A DNA stretch of 45,415 bases. It comes from Porphyra umbilicalis (taxonomy: Eukaryota > Rhodophyta > Bangiophyceae > Bangiales > Bangiaceae). Below, piece by piece: positions 30,212 through 41,386 of the stretch. The DNA lies in the NCBI GenBank assembly GCA_002049455.2, contig KV919222.1, positions 1 through 45,415 on the forward strand. Direction: 5' to 3'. The notes below the pieces were generated by a model that saw nothing but the letters and a program-made list of their open reading frames with translations, had not been told where the DNA came from and made no database searches. The translations under genes and the position numbers were made by a program. Numbering within the stretch: the stretch's first letter is position 1; every line of letters starts with the position of its first letter.

Positions 30212-31248
30212 TATAGCCGCCATTGCCGCCGCCTCTGACGCGGCGGCGGCGACGGTGGGGGCCGCAAGCAAGCCCGCGGCCACAGTGCGGTCGTGGACGG
30301 TCAATCCAGACGCCGCGCAGACGCAGACACTGGGCGCCGCGGGGTGGACGTCCGCACAGGCGGCGGCAGAGCAAACGATAAGCGCGCCGCGCGTCGGCGC
30401 TTGGAGGTACTCCAACGACACTGCCGTCTGGACGGGCACAACAGCCGCCATGATGACCTGCGTGGCAGCGACAGCAGTCGCCAAAAGTGCGGGGCGGGGC
30501 ACGGGATGGCAGAGTGTGACGCACGCGGAGGGCAGGGGACGGACGGGAGGCGCACGAGGCGTCGGGCGGGTGGGGTGCGAGCGGCCGCAGGAGCGACGCG
30601 GGCGGTCGCGCGGCGGCAAAACCGAGCGCGCACGGACGCCGACCACACGCGTCGGGGAAGGCCGGGGTGGAACGACCATTCTGGCGGAGCAGCTGCCCCT
30701 GCTCCGCCCGAATGGTCGTCGCCCACCTGCGCGCACGGCGGCCTCGTCAGTGAGCTCGTGGATGTAGGAGTAGCACCCCCATCTGTAAGATGAGCGAAAA
30801 TACCCAACGAGATTGCATCTGCCAGATGGCGTTGTACAGATACACTCTACCCCACACCTATCATCACCCAAACTTGTGGCACTCCTTGCTTCGCGGTCGG
30901 GGGCCGCCGCACAACAGCGGTGAGCCGGGCGCGCTGTTCTCCAGGCCAACGGGCCGCCCCGACAGGCCGCGCGGTGGCACACACCCCCGCCGCCGTGTGG
31001 CCGTCTGGTGGAGGCGACGAGGCGCGCGCCGCACCGCCACCGCCGTGCCGCGTCGTTGCCGCCCCGGCCACCCCCCCGCCCCGCTGTGTGTGCGGGACGC
31101 GTGCCGTCGACGGCGCCCCCGGCGGCTTCCCCCCGCCCCGCCCCTGTGCCTACCGGCCGTCTTGGTCGCGTCGGTGCGTGCCGCTCGGGTGTGTTTGGTC
31201 GAGCGGCGGCGGTTTGTTTTTGCTTCCACGCCCCGCCGGTGCTGCGTG

Positions 31249-31307
<59 letters not shown>

Positions 31308-31330
31308 CCGACCCCCCCCCCCCCGCCGCC
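30020..31330. other. Intergenic; open frames on both strands of uncertain status, one hairpin
   Basis: A GCC microsatellite lies at 30160-30245. Frames open on both strands over 30020-30770 have balanced Ala/Thr/Val composition but no domain. A hairpin with 21-bp arms, one mismatch and a 6-nt loop lies at 30672-30719. From 30930 on the sequence is GC-rich, with a GCC run at 31250-31310, and should include the promoter of the ApaG-domain gene. Confidence 0.4.
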
Positions 31331-32812
31331 ATGGCGACGCGCTCCGCCCTGGTGCGTGCGGCGCTGCCGCGCCCATGGCTCCGCCGCCCCGGCGGGGCGG
31401 GCATGGCCACGTCGACGACGTCGACAACGTCGACGGTGTTGCCGCCGCACGGCGGCCGCCGCGGTGGCGGTGGCGGCAGCGGCGGCGGCGGCGGCGGCGG
31501 CGGACCCGCCGCGACGGCCACCACCGCCGGCCCGACGGCGTCGCCGCCGGCGGGCGCGGCGGCGGGCGCGCCGCCCGCGGCGGCGGGCGCGGCGACCGCC
31601 GCTCCCGCCCGCGCCGCCGCCGCCGCCGCTGCCGCCGGCACGGCCGCCGCCCCGGCGCCCGCCGGCGGGCGCCTCCCCCCCGGCCACCGGGTGCTCTACG
31701 GCGCCCTCCTCCGCTCCGCCGCCGCCGTCGACGCGGCGGTCGGGCGGGAGGGGTTCGAGGCGCTGCGCCCGCGGGAGCACATGCGCCTGCTCGCGGCGGC
31801 GCAGCAGTCGCCGCTGCGCCTCGACGCGCTCTTTGGGCGTCGCGGGGGGGGGGAGCGCTGCTGCACTCCTCGGCGCCCGGCGCCGCCGCCGACGGCGACG
31901 CGGCGGGCGCCACGGGTACGGCGGTGGGGGTGGGGGCGCCCCCCCTCCCCCCCCCACCCTCCCTCCGGGGTCGTCCGCCCCCCCGACCACGCGGGTGCCC
32001 CCGCGGGCGCCTCGCACGTGGCCACCCTCCGCGCCGCGGCGCGTGCCATCCCCCCCGGCACCCCCCCCACGCTCGTCACTGACGCGGCGTGCGGGGCGTT
32101 GCGCCACCTGTCGGCGCGCGCACGCATCCTCGGGTCCCTCGTGCCGTCCACGGCGGCCGTGACGGAAACGGCGGGCATCCGCGTCACGGTGCGCTCGTCG
32201 CTCTTTGACTGGCGGCGGGGCAACTTTTTCCACAAGTACGACGTCAAGGTGGAAAACCGGCGGTCCGACCCGATCCTCCTCTTGAGCCGCAAGTGGCTGT
32301 CCCTCGACGTTGACGGGCGGGCGGTCGGCGTCGACGGGCGGGGGGTCGTCGGCTTGACGCCCCTCATCCAGCCGGGCGAGTCGTTTGGGTATGGCAGCGG
32401 CGTGGAGGTGCAAGCCGACTGGGCCGTCATGAGCGGCTCGTACCAGTGTTTGGTGATGGGGGAGGAGGCGGCGGCGGCGGGGGGGGGGGGGGGGGCGGGG
32501 GGGAGGGGGGGGACGCGCGCGGGCGTGCAAACGGCGACAGGGGGGGGGGGGGGAAACGGCCCTCGTCGACGTGGCCGTCGGGCCGTTTCTCCTGTCTGGC
32601 ACCCCGCCGGGCGTGGTCGCCCACGGGCGCCACGGGCAGCCCATCCCCGTGTATGACCGCCCGGCGGTGCGGGCGGCGGCCAAGGCGGGCGCGCTGCCGG
32701 CGGGGGCGGGGGCGGGGGGGGGAGCGGGCCCGGCGGCCCCGCCAATGCCGAGGCGCGGAGCAGGAGAGGGAGTGGCGAGTCGCCGCCGGAAGCAGATTCG
32801 GCGGGCAAGTAG
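31331..32812 (+). CDS. ApaG-domain (DUF525) protein, frame interrupted at homopolymers
   Basis: ATG at 31331 in a CCGCCATGG context. The N-terminus is Ala/Gly-rich and could be an organelle-targeting or disordered region. A helical segment follows (V-L-Y-G-A-L-L-R-S-A, later R-P-R-E-H-M-R-L-L-A-A-A). The ApaG domain at 32175-32460 is clear: F-F-H-K-Y-D-V-K-V-E-N, I-L-L-L-S-R-K-W, G-V-V-G-L-T-P-L-I-Q-P-G-E-S-F-G-Y-G-S-G, then M-S-G-S-Y-Q-C-L-V-M-G. Its last strand (A-V-G-P-F-L-L-S-G) is only found in another frame from 32553, past a 14-G run. Other frame changes are implied at the G run near 31847 and the C runs near 31940, and at G runs near 32702-32724; the best end is TAG at 32810-32812. 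In eukaryotes this fold occurs in POLDIP2, FBXO3 and plant SKIP16; the role here is unknown. Confidence 0.8.
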
Positions 32813-33450
32813 GGCGCGCGCGGCGCGCGACCGCCCGCCCGTGCCGCCCCCCTTTTTTCCCCGACCCGTCGTCTGTGCTGCGTGGGCGCTGGTGGGTTTG
32901 CGTCGCTGTGTCTGTGGACTGGATTGCGTTTGCATGTGGGCGGGGGGGGGGGGGTGCGCGCGCCCGCCGTGGCGTCGCTGGTGCCGACGCCCGTGGTGCC
33001 GCTGCTCGACGTGGTGGGTGTGTGGGTCGGTCGCTCCCCGCGGCCGGGCGGCGACCCTTTTTTCCGCCGTTGCGCCGGGGGGTCTGGACAAGAAAAAAGT
33101 ACTGTGCCCCAGACGTGGGATGGTTCCCCTTTATGTCGCTGTTCCGCCCCGCCGTGCGCGCGGCGCACCCCCCGGTCGCGGCAGCGGGAGCACTGCCCCC
33201 ACCGGCGGGGGGCCGCACGACCGGCGCGTTTCCCACGCCGTCCGCGGCAACGTGCCCCAGCCTGCCCCCTGGGCGTTCCCCGCGCGCGCGTCGACGCGGC
33301 GGCGCACGCCCCCCAAAGCGGGCGGCGAGGCGCCCCAAACCCCACGGGCACCGCCCGCGCGTCCACGCGAGCGCCAAGAAAAAAAAAAAAAAGGGGTTGG
33401 CCAAACGGCCTCGGCTCAGGGCTCCCTACCCACGGGCCCCCCACCCCCCC
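32813..33450. other. Intergenic between convergent ApaG and armadillo-like genes
   Basis: Contains G run 32941-32953 and A run near 33379-33391 (plus strand). Frames from the neighbouring genes run on as noise. No separate gene is seen. Confidence 0.4.
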
Positions 33451-33907
33451 TCACACGCCGTCAATGGCGAGCAACGCGGCCGCCGCCGCCTCCCGCACAT
33501 CCCGGTCATCATGCGCCATGGCGCGCACGACGCCCGCGCGCACGCGGAGCGCCGTCGCCCCCCCCCCAGCGGCGGGCCCGCCGACGCGGCGCCGTCGAGG
33601 CGGCGCGGCGGGGGCCCCCCCGCCCCCCCCCGCCGTCACCCGCACCGCCGCCGCCGGCGCCGCCCCCCCCCCCCCCCCCACCCACACCCCCCGGTCGTAC
33701 CGGACGAGCGTCTCGATGAGGGCGAGGGCGCGGCGCACCTCCCGCGCGCCCCCCCCCACCACCGCCGCGTCGACGGCGAGCACGCTCGCGGCAATGCCGT
33801 CGAGCGCGAGCGCGCGGGAGCGCGCCAACTCCTCCCGCGCAGACGCGCAGGGGGCGAGCGCGAGGAGCGCGAGGAGCGCCCGCTCCCGCACCACCGCCCC
33901 GCCGTCG

Positions 33908-33955
<48 letters not shown>

Positions 33956-35101
33956 GTACCACAGGGGTGGCCACACGGCGGCGACTGGTCAACGGCGGGG
34001 CCGCCGCCGCCGCCGCCGCCGCCACCGCCACCACCGAGGGGCACGGGGAGGCCAGAGACGCCTCCCCCCCCCCCCCCACAGCCGCCGCGACGCGGCCGCC
34101 GGGGACAAGAGGCGGAGGAGCGCCGGCACGGCGCCGCCAGCCGTCGCCGCCTCGGCCGCCGCCGGCGGCTGGTTGGCCACACAATCCGCCACCGTGCGGG
34201 CGGCGGCGGCGGCTTCGGCGGCGGGCCCCCCGCCCGGTGGGAGGCGATGCGGAGGGTGGCGGCGGCGGCCGCGGCGCCGCCGCGCCGCGCCACCGCCGCG
34301 CCCTCATCCGCCGACGCGCAGAGGGCAGAGAGGAGGGAGAGGGCGGCGAGGCGCGTGCGCCGCGCGTGGCCGCCCCGGTGGGTGAGCGCCGACAGCGCGT
34401 CGCCAATCGCGTCGGGGGGGGGCGGGGGGGAGGCGCCCCCGTGTGGGGGGGGGGAGGGGGCGCCGCCGGCTGGGCCGTGCCGCTGGGGCGACCCGTGGGG
34501 GGGGGGGGGGAGACCCGGCCCCGCCGCCCCCCGCGGCCGCCCCGAGCATCCGCGAGAGCGCCACCGGCGGACCCCCGTCGGTGGCATTCCACGCCCCGTC
34601 GGCGGGCGGGCGCGGGCCGACGCGGGCGGCGCCCCCCACCACCGCCACCGCCCCGTCGGCGGGCGCGCCCACGGCGTCCACGCGCCGCGGCGGGGCCGGC
34701 CGGCGCCCCCCACCACCGTCCGCAAGGCGAGGGCCTTGGCGTTGACGCCCGCCGCCGGCGCCGCCGCCGCCGCCGCCCGCCGCCGCCGCCGCCGCCCACG
34801 CCCGTCGGCGGTCCCGTCGGCGACCACGTCGGCCGCCACGGCGGCGCGCTCGCCGGCCGCGTCGCCAATGACGGCGGCGGCGTGGCGCCGCTGCGCGGCG
34901 AGCGTCGCCGCCGAGGGGGGGGGGGGGGGGGGGGCCACGACCAGCGCGCCGGCGCCAGGGGGAGGGGGGGGGGGGGGGGGGGGGGGGGTCCCCGCCCGCC
35001 GCCCGCCGCGGCGCCAAAACCACCACCGCCGCCGCCGCGGCGGCGGCGGCGGCGGCGAGGGCGGCCACGGCGGCGGCCCGCCGGCGGGGGTGGCGCGCCA
35101 T
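33451..35101 (-). CDS. Membrane-anchored armadillo/HEAT-like repeat protein, frame broken at homopolymers
   Basis: The likely start is ATG 35101, giving a basic N-terminus, then an Ala/Val/Leu stretch of about 20 residues that could be a membrane anchor or targeting peptide. Coding-quality helical repeats are scattered over three frames: H-A-A-A-V-I-G-D-A-A-G-E-R-A, then A-V-A-V-V-G-G-A-A-R-V-G, then D-A-L-S-A-L-T-H-R-G-G-H-A-R-R-T-R-L, then A-V-P-A-L-L-R-L-L-S, and finally a long uninterrupted last part with E-R-A-L-L-A-L-L-A-L-A-P, A-L-A-L-I-E-T-L-V-R-Y-D and H-D-D-R-D-V-R-E-A-A-A-A-A-L-L-A-I. Each change of frame coincides with G or C runs of 6-20. The Leu/Ala-rich pairs of helices suggest armadillo or HEAT repeats, but I cannot name a family. 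Either the base calls are wrong at homopolymers or this is a decayed gene. Confidence 0.55.
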
Positions 35102-36031
35102 GGCGAGGGGGGGGGGGGGGGGACGGGGCGGCAGTGGGCGCCCGCGGGGGGGTCGGCGGGGGCAAGACGGGCGCGGGGGGGGAGGGGCCGCGTCGGGCGG
35201 GGCGGGCGTCGACAAGGGGGCGACGGCAGCGAGTGGCACCGCCCCGCGGGCGCCGCGCCGCGCAACCGCCCGGTGGGGAAAAAGCCCGTGCCGGCGGAGC
35301 ACCGCGACCGCCCCACAGCGGCGGTGGGGGTGGCGCCGCGGGGACGGGCGCGCCGCCGCCGCTGCGCGCCCCGTCGGCGCGCGGCAGGCAGAGCCGGTGC
35401 CACGGCGGGGGGGCCCGCGGCGGGCGGGGCTGGTGCCACGACGGGCGGGCGCGCGGGGGGGGCGCCCGCGGGGGGGGCCGGGGCGGGCGTCGGCCCGCGC
35501 GCCTGCACCCCGCAGCGCGGTGGCTCCCGCGGGGCCGCCACGCCCCCAGCGGCCGCTGGGTGCCACGCGTGCTGTCCCACCCCGCGCTCCGCCCCGCCGT
35601 TTCTTTGGGCCGCGCCCGAGCTGCGGAATATCTCGGCAGATGTGGCCGGCGGACCGAGGGTGTCGAATTGAAAAAGCCGATTGCAGCGTGCGATTACAGT
35701 ATCCGGCCGGGCGGAAAGTGTGTGCCGATCTCCACGGACAAAGGCGGTGGGGGCCCGACGCGGCCACAGCTGCAACGGCACCAGGCCACACGCGTCGGCA
35801 GCGGAAAGAGACTGGACCAACGAAGCTTCGCTAATAAAAGAGAAATACCTCTACGTCCAGAGGGCAGGCCACGGGCGGACGGGGCACCGAGAAGCTCCCG
35901 TCCAGGCACACAGCAGACCCCCCGTCGAGCGCGGCGACCACGAGAGACGGGTACAGCAAAACCGTACAAAAGAGGTAGCGGACGTTGGTGCAGGGGAGGC
36001 GACAAAAAAAACATAAACACACCAGACCGCC
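35102..36031. other. Intergenic
   Basis: GC-saturated to 35600, then balanced. Includes AATAAAAG at 35833 on the plus strand. No domain or RNA gene is seen; it holds the 3' UTR of the phosphate transporter and the promoter of the armadillo-like gene. Confidence 0.45.
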
Positions 36032-38600
36032 TTATCCCACCATGGGCAGGGCGGCCAGCCGGGACGCGACTGCTGCAACGGCCACGGGTGGCACCAGCGG
36101 CTGGCACAGCAAGTAAAAGACCACGGAGATGGCGGCCGAGACTGGGAGCGTCACGCCCCAGCTGAGTGCAATGTTTTTCAACACTGCGGCCGGGAGGGCG
36201 GGAGGGCGGGGTTAGACACAGCGTCCGGGTACAAGAGACGAGCGCAGGATACAGCAAGAGAGCAAAGGGTGGATACGAGGCCAGCCAGAGGCAGGATAAA
36301 GCACCAGCAGCGCCACCAGTGCATACAGAGATGGAAAACGCATTCAAGTGCGTCAAAGCGGGCAGTTAGTAAACCGAAAGCAGAGCGCCAAGTCCCAAGA
36401 TACCAACGGCCACGAGCATGGGGTGATGCAGGCAATGAGACCCAGGCAGCGCCACGCAGGCAATCAAACCAAGACGCCGAGGCAGACGCCCCTACTCAGC
36501 GGCACGCCCACATACCTTTTGCATTCACAGCGTCCTTGTCACCCGCCGACAGCCCAATGGCGACGATGCAGCCGACCAGCACCTGCGTCGTCGAGACTGG
36601 GAGCCCAAACTCCGACGCGATCAACACGGTCAGGGCGGTGCTGAGCTCGACTGCAAACCCCTTGGTCGGCACCAAGCTCGTAATCTTCTTGCCGACCGTC
36701 TCCATCACGGGCCGCCCCCAAATGCCGAGCCCCGTCGAGATGCCGATGCCGCCCAAGACGAGCACCCACAGCGGGATGGCGACGGTGGCGCCCACCCCCC
36801 CGTTGGCCCACATTGAGTACATGGCCGCAAACGGGCCAATGGCGTTGCTCACATCGTTGCTGCCGTGCGAAAAGGCCAGCAAGCACGCGGTGACGACTTG
36901 GAGCACCTTGAAGATGCGCTCCACGTCGCCCTGCTCCCGCAGCACCCGCTCCTCGGGGGACTCGGCGTCATCGGGGACGCCCAGCTCCGCCTTGATGTAC
37001 GTGCGCGAGTGGATGGCCGTCGACAGCGCCAGCGAGATGCCCGACACAAACGCCGAGATGGCGGCGGCGACGACGAGGAGGTTGCCCTTGGGCACCGCCG
37101 CAAAGGGCGCGCCCTTGAACAACACAAAGAGGGAGAGCACAAAGGACGCAAAGCCCGACAGCAGCGGGAGGAAGCGACGGATGGCCTTGGCGGGGCGCGG
37201 CGCCTTGAGGATGTAGCGCTGGATGATGGCGTAGAGGGTGACGGCAATGGCGCCACCGATAAAGGGGGACAGGAACCACGACGACACAATGTTGGTGACC
37301 GCCGATACGTTGACGCCCCAGCCAGAGACCAAGCCAATGCCGACGAGCGAGCCGACCTGCTCTCTCCCCAAAACCAACACGCCAAAGCGCACCGCCGCAG
37401 CACGACAAAGAGCACAATGATGTGAGTCGTATGCCCGACGCGCAGGTACTGGCGGGGAGCAACACTGGCAGGCAGCGCATGGGCACGCCCGGCAGACTGC
37501 GCGATCGCCCAAGTCACACGCGAGTCGCCCTCCCACGTGCCCTCCGCCGCAGCGTGTCACTGCACCGTCGCCGCCAACGCGCGCGGCTCGGGAAGGGACG
37601 TCCTCGCCCGAGCACTCTGCTGCGGCCTCACCTCTCCCCCGCACCGACGCTTCCCAGCCGGCCGGCCCGACGGTACCCTCACACGCGTCGCAGCACACCC
37701 TTCCAGCAAAGACCGCAAGCGACACCACCAGGAGGCGCGCGTGCACCCGCCCACATCCACACACACATTCCCCATTGCGGCTGCCCCCCCCCCCCCCGTC
37801 GTCCCCGCCCCCCCTCGCACCTCACCCCCCCCCCCTTCCCCCGTGCCGGCCCCACCCAAACGTACCACCGCGTGCGTGGAGCTGACCGGCAACCCAAACT
37901 TGGTCGCCGTCGCCATCCACAGCGTGCAGCCGACGAGGACGCTGAGCATGCCGAGCATGTACCCCACCGGGTTGGCGAGCGTCGCCGCGCTGACCGTGAC
38001 CACCCCCGCCGACACCGTTTTGGTGACCGTCGAGCCAAAGAGCACCGCCCCCGAAAACTCCATGACCGCCCCAATGAGCAGCGCTTGGGACACCTTGACG
38101 GCGCCCGTGCCGACGCTCGTGCCGAGGCTGTTGGCCACGTCATTGGCGCCGAGGGCGGCCGAGAGGAAAAAGGCCACGGCGCCGCCAATGACCACCAGCG
38201 ACGCGGGGGTGGCGGCGAGCATCGTCGGCGCAACGCCGCAGCCGCCGCTGCGGCTGCTGCTGCCGCCGCCGCCGCCGCTGCCGCCGCCGTCGGTCGAGGG
38301 GGATGGGGGGGAGCGGCGCAGCAGACCGCCACACCCGCCACCGCCGCTGCGCCGGGCGGGCGTCCACGCGCACGCGCCAAACGGCGCGGCAGCCGCCGCG
38401 CCGCCAGCGCGGCACCGCCGTGCGGCGGCGGCGGCTGGGGCACCTCGCCGCGGCGGCGGCGCGGCGGTGCGCCCGCCGGCCGGCCGGGCCCAACCCCGGC
38501 CGACGGCGGCGGGGCCGGCAGTGCACGCGGCGGCCGCAAAGGCCGCCACGCCACCGCCGGCGCGGTCGCGCGCGGCGGCTGGTGGTCGGCGGGCCACCAT
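36032..38600 (-). CDS. PiT/Pho4-family inorganic phosphate transporter, three exons
   Basis: Exons 38600-37866, 37356-36516 and 36183-36032 give 575 residues, or 449 if the ATG at 38222 is used. Both halves carry the PiT signature: G-A-N-D-V-A-N-S-L-G early and G-S-N-D-V-S-N-A-I-G-P late, the inverted repeats that form the Na+ or H+-coupled phosphate site. Several hydrophobic spans flank each, with F-G-L-P-V-S-S-T-H-A-V and F-G-L-P-V-S-T-T-Q-V-L in matching positions. A central hydrophilic loop holds E-S-P-E-E-R-V-L-R-E-Q-G-D-V-E. The extra N-terminus from 38600 is Arg/Ala/Gly-rich without acidic residues until its end and could be a plastid transit peptide, as in plant PHT2;1; this is inference. 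Otherwise it acts at the plasma membrane. Confidence 0.95.
36184..36515 (-). other. Second intron of the phosphate transporter (332 nt)
   Basis: Donor GTATGT directly after A-V-N-A-K; acceptor CGGCCGCAG. Joining G|TG makes Val and connects to L-K-N-I-A-L-S-W-G-V-T-L-P-V, the expected last membrane segment of the family. The last exon is only 152 nt. Confidence 0.93.
37357..37865 (-). other. First intron of the phosphate transporter (509 nt)
   Basis: Donor GTACGT after H-A-V; acceptor GGGAGAGCAG before GTCGGCTCGC. Phase 0. It restores the family sequence H-A-V-V-G-S-L-V-G-I-G-L across the join. Confidence 0.95.
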
Positions 38601-40312
38601 CCCGCCGGGGGGGGGCGGGAGGGGGCGGGAGGGGAGAGAGAGGGGGGGCGGGCGAGGGGGGGGAGGACGAGGGGGAGGGGAGGGGAGGACCGCCCGATCA
38701 AGTGGTGGCGGTGGTATCCACCGGTGTGGGGGCCCGTGGGGGGGGGGGGGGGCGGCTGTGGGAAGACCGCCGGTGGGGTCGAGAGCCGGGCGGGGCGGGC
38801 GCGGCAGGGACGGCGTCCGGGCGGCTGGGTGAGCGCCGCCACCACCAGCGGGCGATGGGCGGTGGGGGGTGCGCCGTCAGGGTGTGTGGCGCCCCGAGCG
38901 ATTGCGGTGGGAGGGGGGGGGCGTGGCCGGAACAGGTGCGTCACGGACATCCGTGGGCGGGGGGGGGGGTGGGGGCCCACTCCGTGACGCCTTGGCCGCG
39001 TCCAGCCGTCACGCATGGAGATTTTGGCGGCCGGATGGGGTGCGGGCCCCCGATCGAGTGGCCGCGTCGGGCCGCGCCGCCCCCGATCCGTGGAGATTGT
39101 CGGATTGCGGCGGCGCCCGCGGGCCCGCCGCGCCTCGCGACGCTGCCGCGGCGGGAGTGTCACGGTGAGTCGACGGCAGCGTCGCGCCTTTGGGGAGAGG
39201 GGGGGGGTGGCGGATCTGCCCGCCTTGCGTCGGCCGCGCCGCCGACGCTGCCGCGTGCCGACCGCGACGCGGCGCGGTCCGACGCGCGGCGGTGCGCGCG
39301 GCCGACGCGGTGACGGCCGCGGGCACGGGGACGGGCGGCGCGGCGGGCGGCGTCGCCCGCCGCCGGCAAGCACCGCAGCGAAAAACGCGCGCCGCCCGCC
39401 GGTCCGTAGCCGGCCGCGACGGCGCCGCTCCCCGCCGTGCCGGCACGCAATGCCGAGGGGGGCGGGCCGCTCGCGGCGCGCCAAGTCAGTCACTTTGGGC
39501 GTGCGGGTGGGCGCCCCTCCCCAGGTCGCTGCCCCGTCGGGTAGCGGCGGTCCGCACTGCGCCAGTGGCGGTGGCACGGGTGGACGAGCGAGCAACGCTG
39601 GCGGTGACGATCGGGCGGCCGACCGGCCGTCGGTCGGACAGAGACCCGCACCCTCTCTGCGTGTCGGCGGGCAACGCCGTGCGCGCTTTGACGGCACTGC
39701 GCACGCTGCAACCAATGCCATCGCCGGTGGCGGCGACCATGTCGGGACGGCGACGGCGACACGGCGCGCCACGCTGTGCTGGTCACGACGGCGGGAGTGT
39801 CTCGCCCACCATGGCCGGCCGTTGGTGCAGGGAGCTCGACTGAGATGGTGACTTGTGTTTGGTTTGCCACCACACAGACCAGCGTCTGCCGTGTCTTTCG
39901 ACAAACAAGCTCCGTTTAGTTTCCTCGTTCTTGTGGTGTGTGCTGCGGCCACTGGTGGTGTAGTGTATCTGTTCTCAGAGGCGGGCATATGTGGATGTCA
40001 AGTAGGCTGGCATTGGCGAGTCTGGGCATATGTGGAAACAGGCAAGAGCTGGCACAGCGGCCGGTCAGTGGAGTGCTTCCTGTCATGCGTTCCAGACTGA
40101 GACAGCTCATACCGAGCGCCTCGGCATTGCTCTGGTGATGCGACAACCGGGCCGTGCATGCCAAACTGCCATCGCCAACGCTGTAGAGGCAGCCACAGAG
40201 GCACCAACGGCAGTTAAAGCCCCTTGCAGGCATTTGTTTCCCCCTGTTACTTGCACCCCAAAGCAAGATACGGCACACATTATTCACACGAGAAGCAAAA
40301 CGGTGCATCGCT
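38601..40312. other. Intergenic, no gene recognised
   Basis: GC-rich with G runs to 39500, then balanced composition from 39850. Open frames on both strands have no domains. Contains the phosphate-transporter promoter (left end) and the 3' flank of the acidic secreted protein (right end). Confidence 0.4.
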
Positions 40313-40930
40313 CTACTCGTCATCGTCGTCATCGTCGTCGTCATCGTCATCGTCGTCATCGTCGTCATCATCGCCGTCGTCGTCCTCCTCCGAGGTGAAG
40401 GAACAGGCGACCGTCTTGGGGCAGATTTTGTCAAAGGAGGCCGTCACCTTGCCGCCGATAAAGCACGTGCACTTGTACCACTTCTTGAGCTCCCCCTCCT
40501 CCACGTAGCTGGCCGCCGTCTTGACGCAATCGTCCGCCTCGTCGTCGTCCTTCTTAAAGCACGAGTACGGGAACGACTTGTTGACGTACTTGGTCTCGGT
40601 GGTCCTGCCGCACTTGGTGTACTGGGTGCAGGACCCCTTGCGGGGCGCCTGGAAGGATTCGCGCAACTCGGGCTCGTCGTCGTCATCATCGTCATCGCCA
40701 TCGTCATCGTCATCGCCATCGTCATTGTCATCGCCATCGTCATCGTCATCGTCATCGTCATCCTCCTGGCGGACGGTGGTGGCCAGGGCGAGGTCCTCGG
40801 GGGCGACCATATCGGCCGCCGCCACAGAGTCCGCGTCCGTTGGCAGCACCGACGCTTCCGACGCGACGGCAAGCGCCGCCGCGACGGCGACGGCCACGGC
40901 CGCGAACATGGCAGCGGTAGTGCGCACCAT
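40313..40930 (-). CDS. Secreted 8-cysteine protein with poly-Asp tracts
   Basis: 205 residues, intronless. An N-terminal signal peptide of about 24 residues (M-V-R-T-T then a long Ala/Val core) leads into a short linker, a tract of about 30 residues that is nearly all Asp, a compact domain of about 90 residues, and a tail of 18 Asp within the last 24 residues. The domain has eight Cys: C-T-Q-Y-T-K-C, Y-S-C, D-D-C, K-C-T-C, then two more. Spacing is shared with its paralogue at 43498. I do not recognise the family. The even Cys number and signal suggest disulfide bonds in a secreted or wall protein; the Asp tracts could bind calcium or other cations. Transcribed away from its paralogue. Confidence 0.85.
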   Translation of the reverse strand: MVRTTAAMFAAVAVAVAAALAVASEASVLPTDADSVAAADMVAPEDLALATTVRQEDDDDDDDDDGDDNDDGDDDDDGDDDDDDDEPELRESFQAPRKGSCTQYTKCGRTTETKYVNKSFPYSCFKKDDDEADDCVKTAASYVEEGELKKWYKCTCFIGGKVTASFDKICPKTVACSFTSEEDDDGDDDDDDDDDDDDDDDDDDE

Positions 40931-41090
40931 GGTGGGCGGCAGGGAGAGGAAGGGGAAATGTAAGAGTAGTGACTGTGTCGGTGAGTGGTGTGCGGGTGGA
41001 GGGAGGGCTGTGGACAATGCTTGGTGATGTGACTGGTGAGGCGGCAGATGGAGAGCGCAATGGGCAATCACCGGATGGCATCGGCGCCCG

Positions 41091-41099
41091 CTTTTGTAC
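41091..41099 (-). promoter_or_regulatory. TATA-like box of the poly-Asp gene
   Basis: GTACAAAAG on the minus strand, about 165 nt upstream of the ATG. The paralogue has a CATAAAGG about 190 nt upstream of its own ATG. Parallel positions support both. Confidence 0.35.
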
Positions 41100-41386
41100 T
41101 CTGGGCGTCCACCCGTCAGGCGGTCCACGTCGCCAGCGCTTGAGGGGGCCGTAACGCGCCTGACTATCTCCTCACCCAACGCCGATGCACGCGGGGCTGC
41201 CCCGACACACCCCGCCAGTTCGGTGCGGCAGCGGCAGCCGACCGGCGTCGCAAAGGCGGCGCCCGCCCGTGTACAGAGCTACGGCACTGACGGGGCCCAA
41301 CGCCGCCCCAGTCGCGGGCCCCCCCAGCAACAGACGCGAGAGGCAACGGCCGACCCGTCCACCCCCCCGCCACCATTGCCACCGCC

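Noticed and set aside
29753..33091. A 1112-codon minus-strand frame
   Set aside because: It is antisense to the ApaG-domain gene over much of its length and low in complexity elsewhere.
32446..36165. A 1239-codon plus-strand frame
   Set aside because: Antisense to the armadillo-like gene, with Arg/Pro/Gly composition and no domain.
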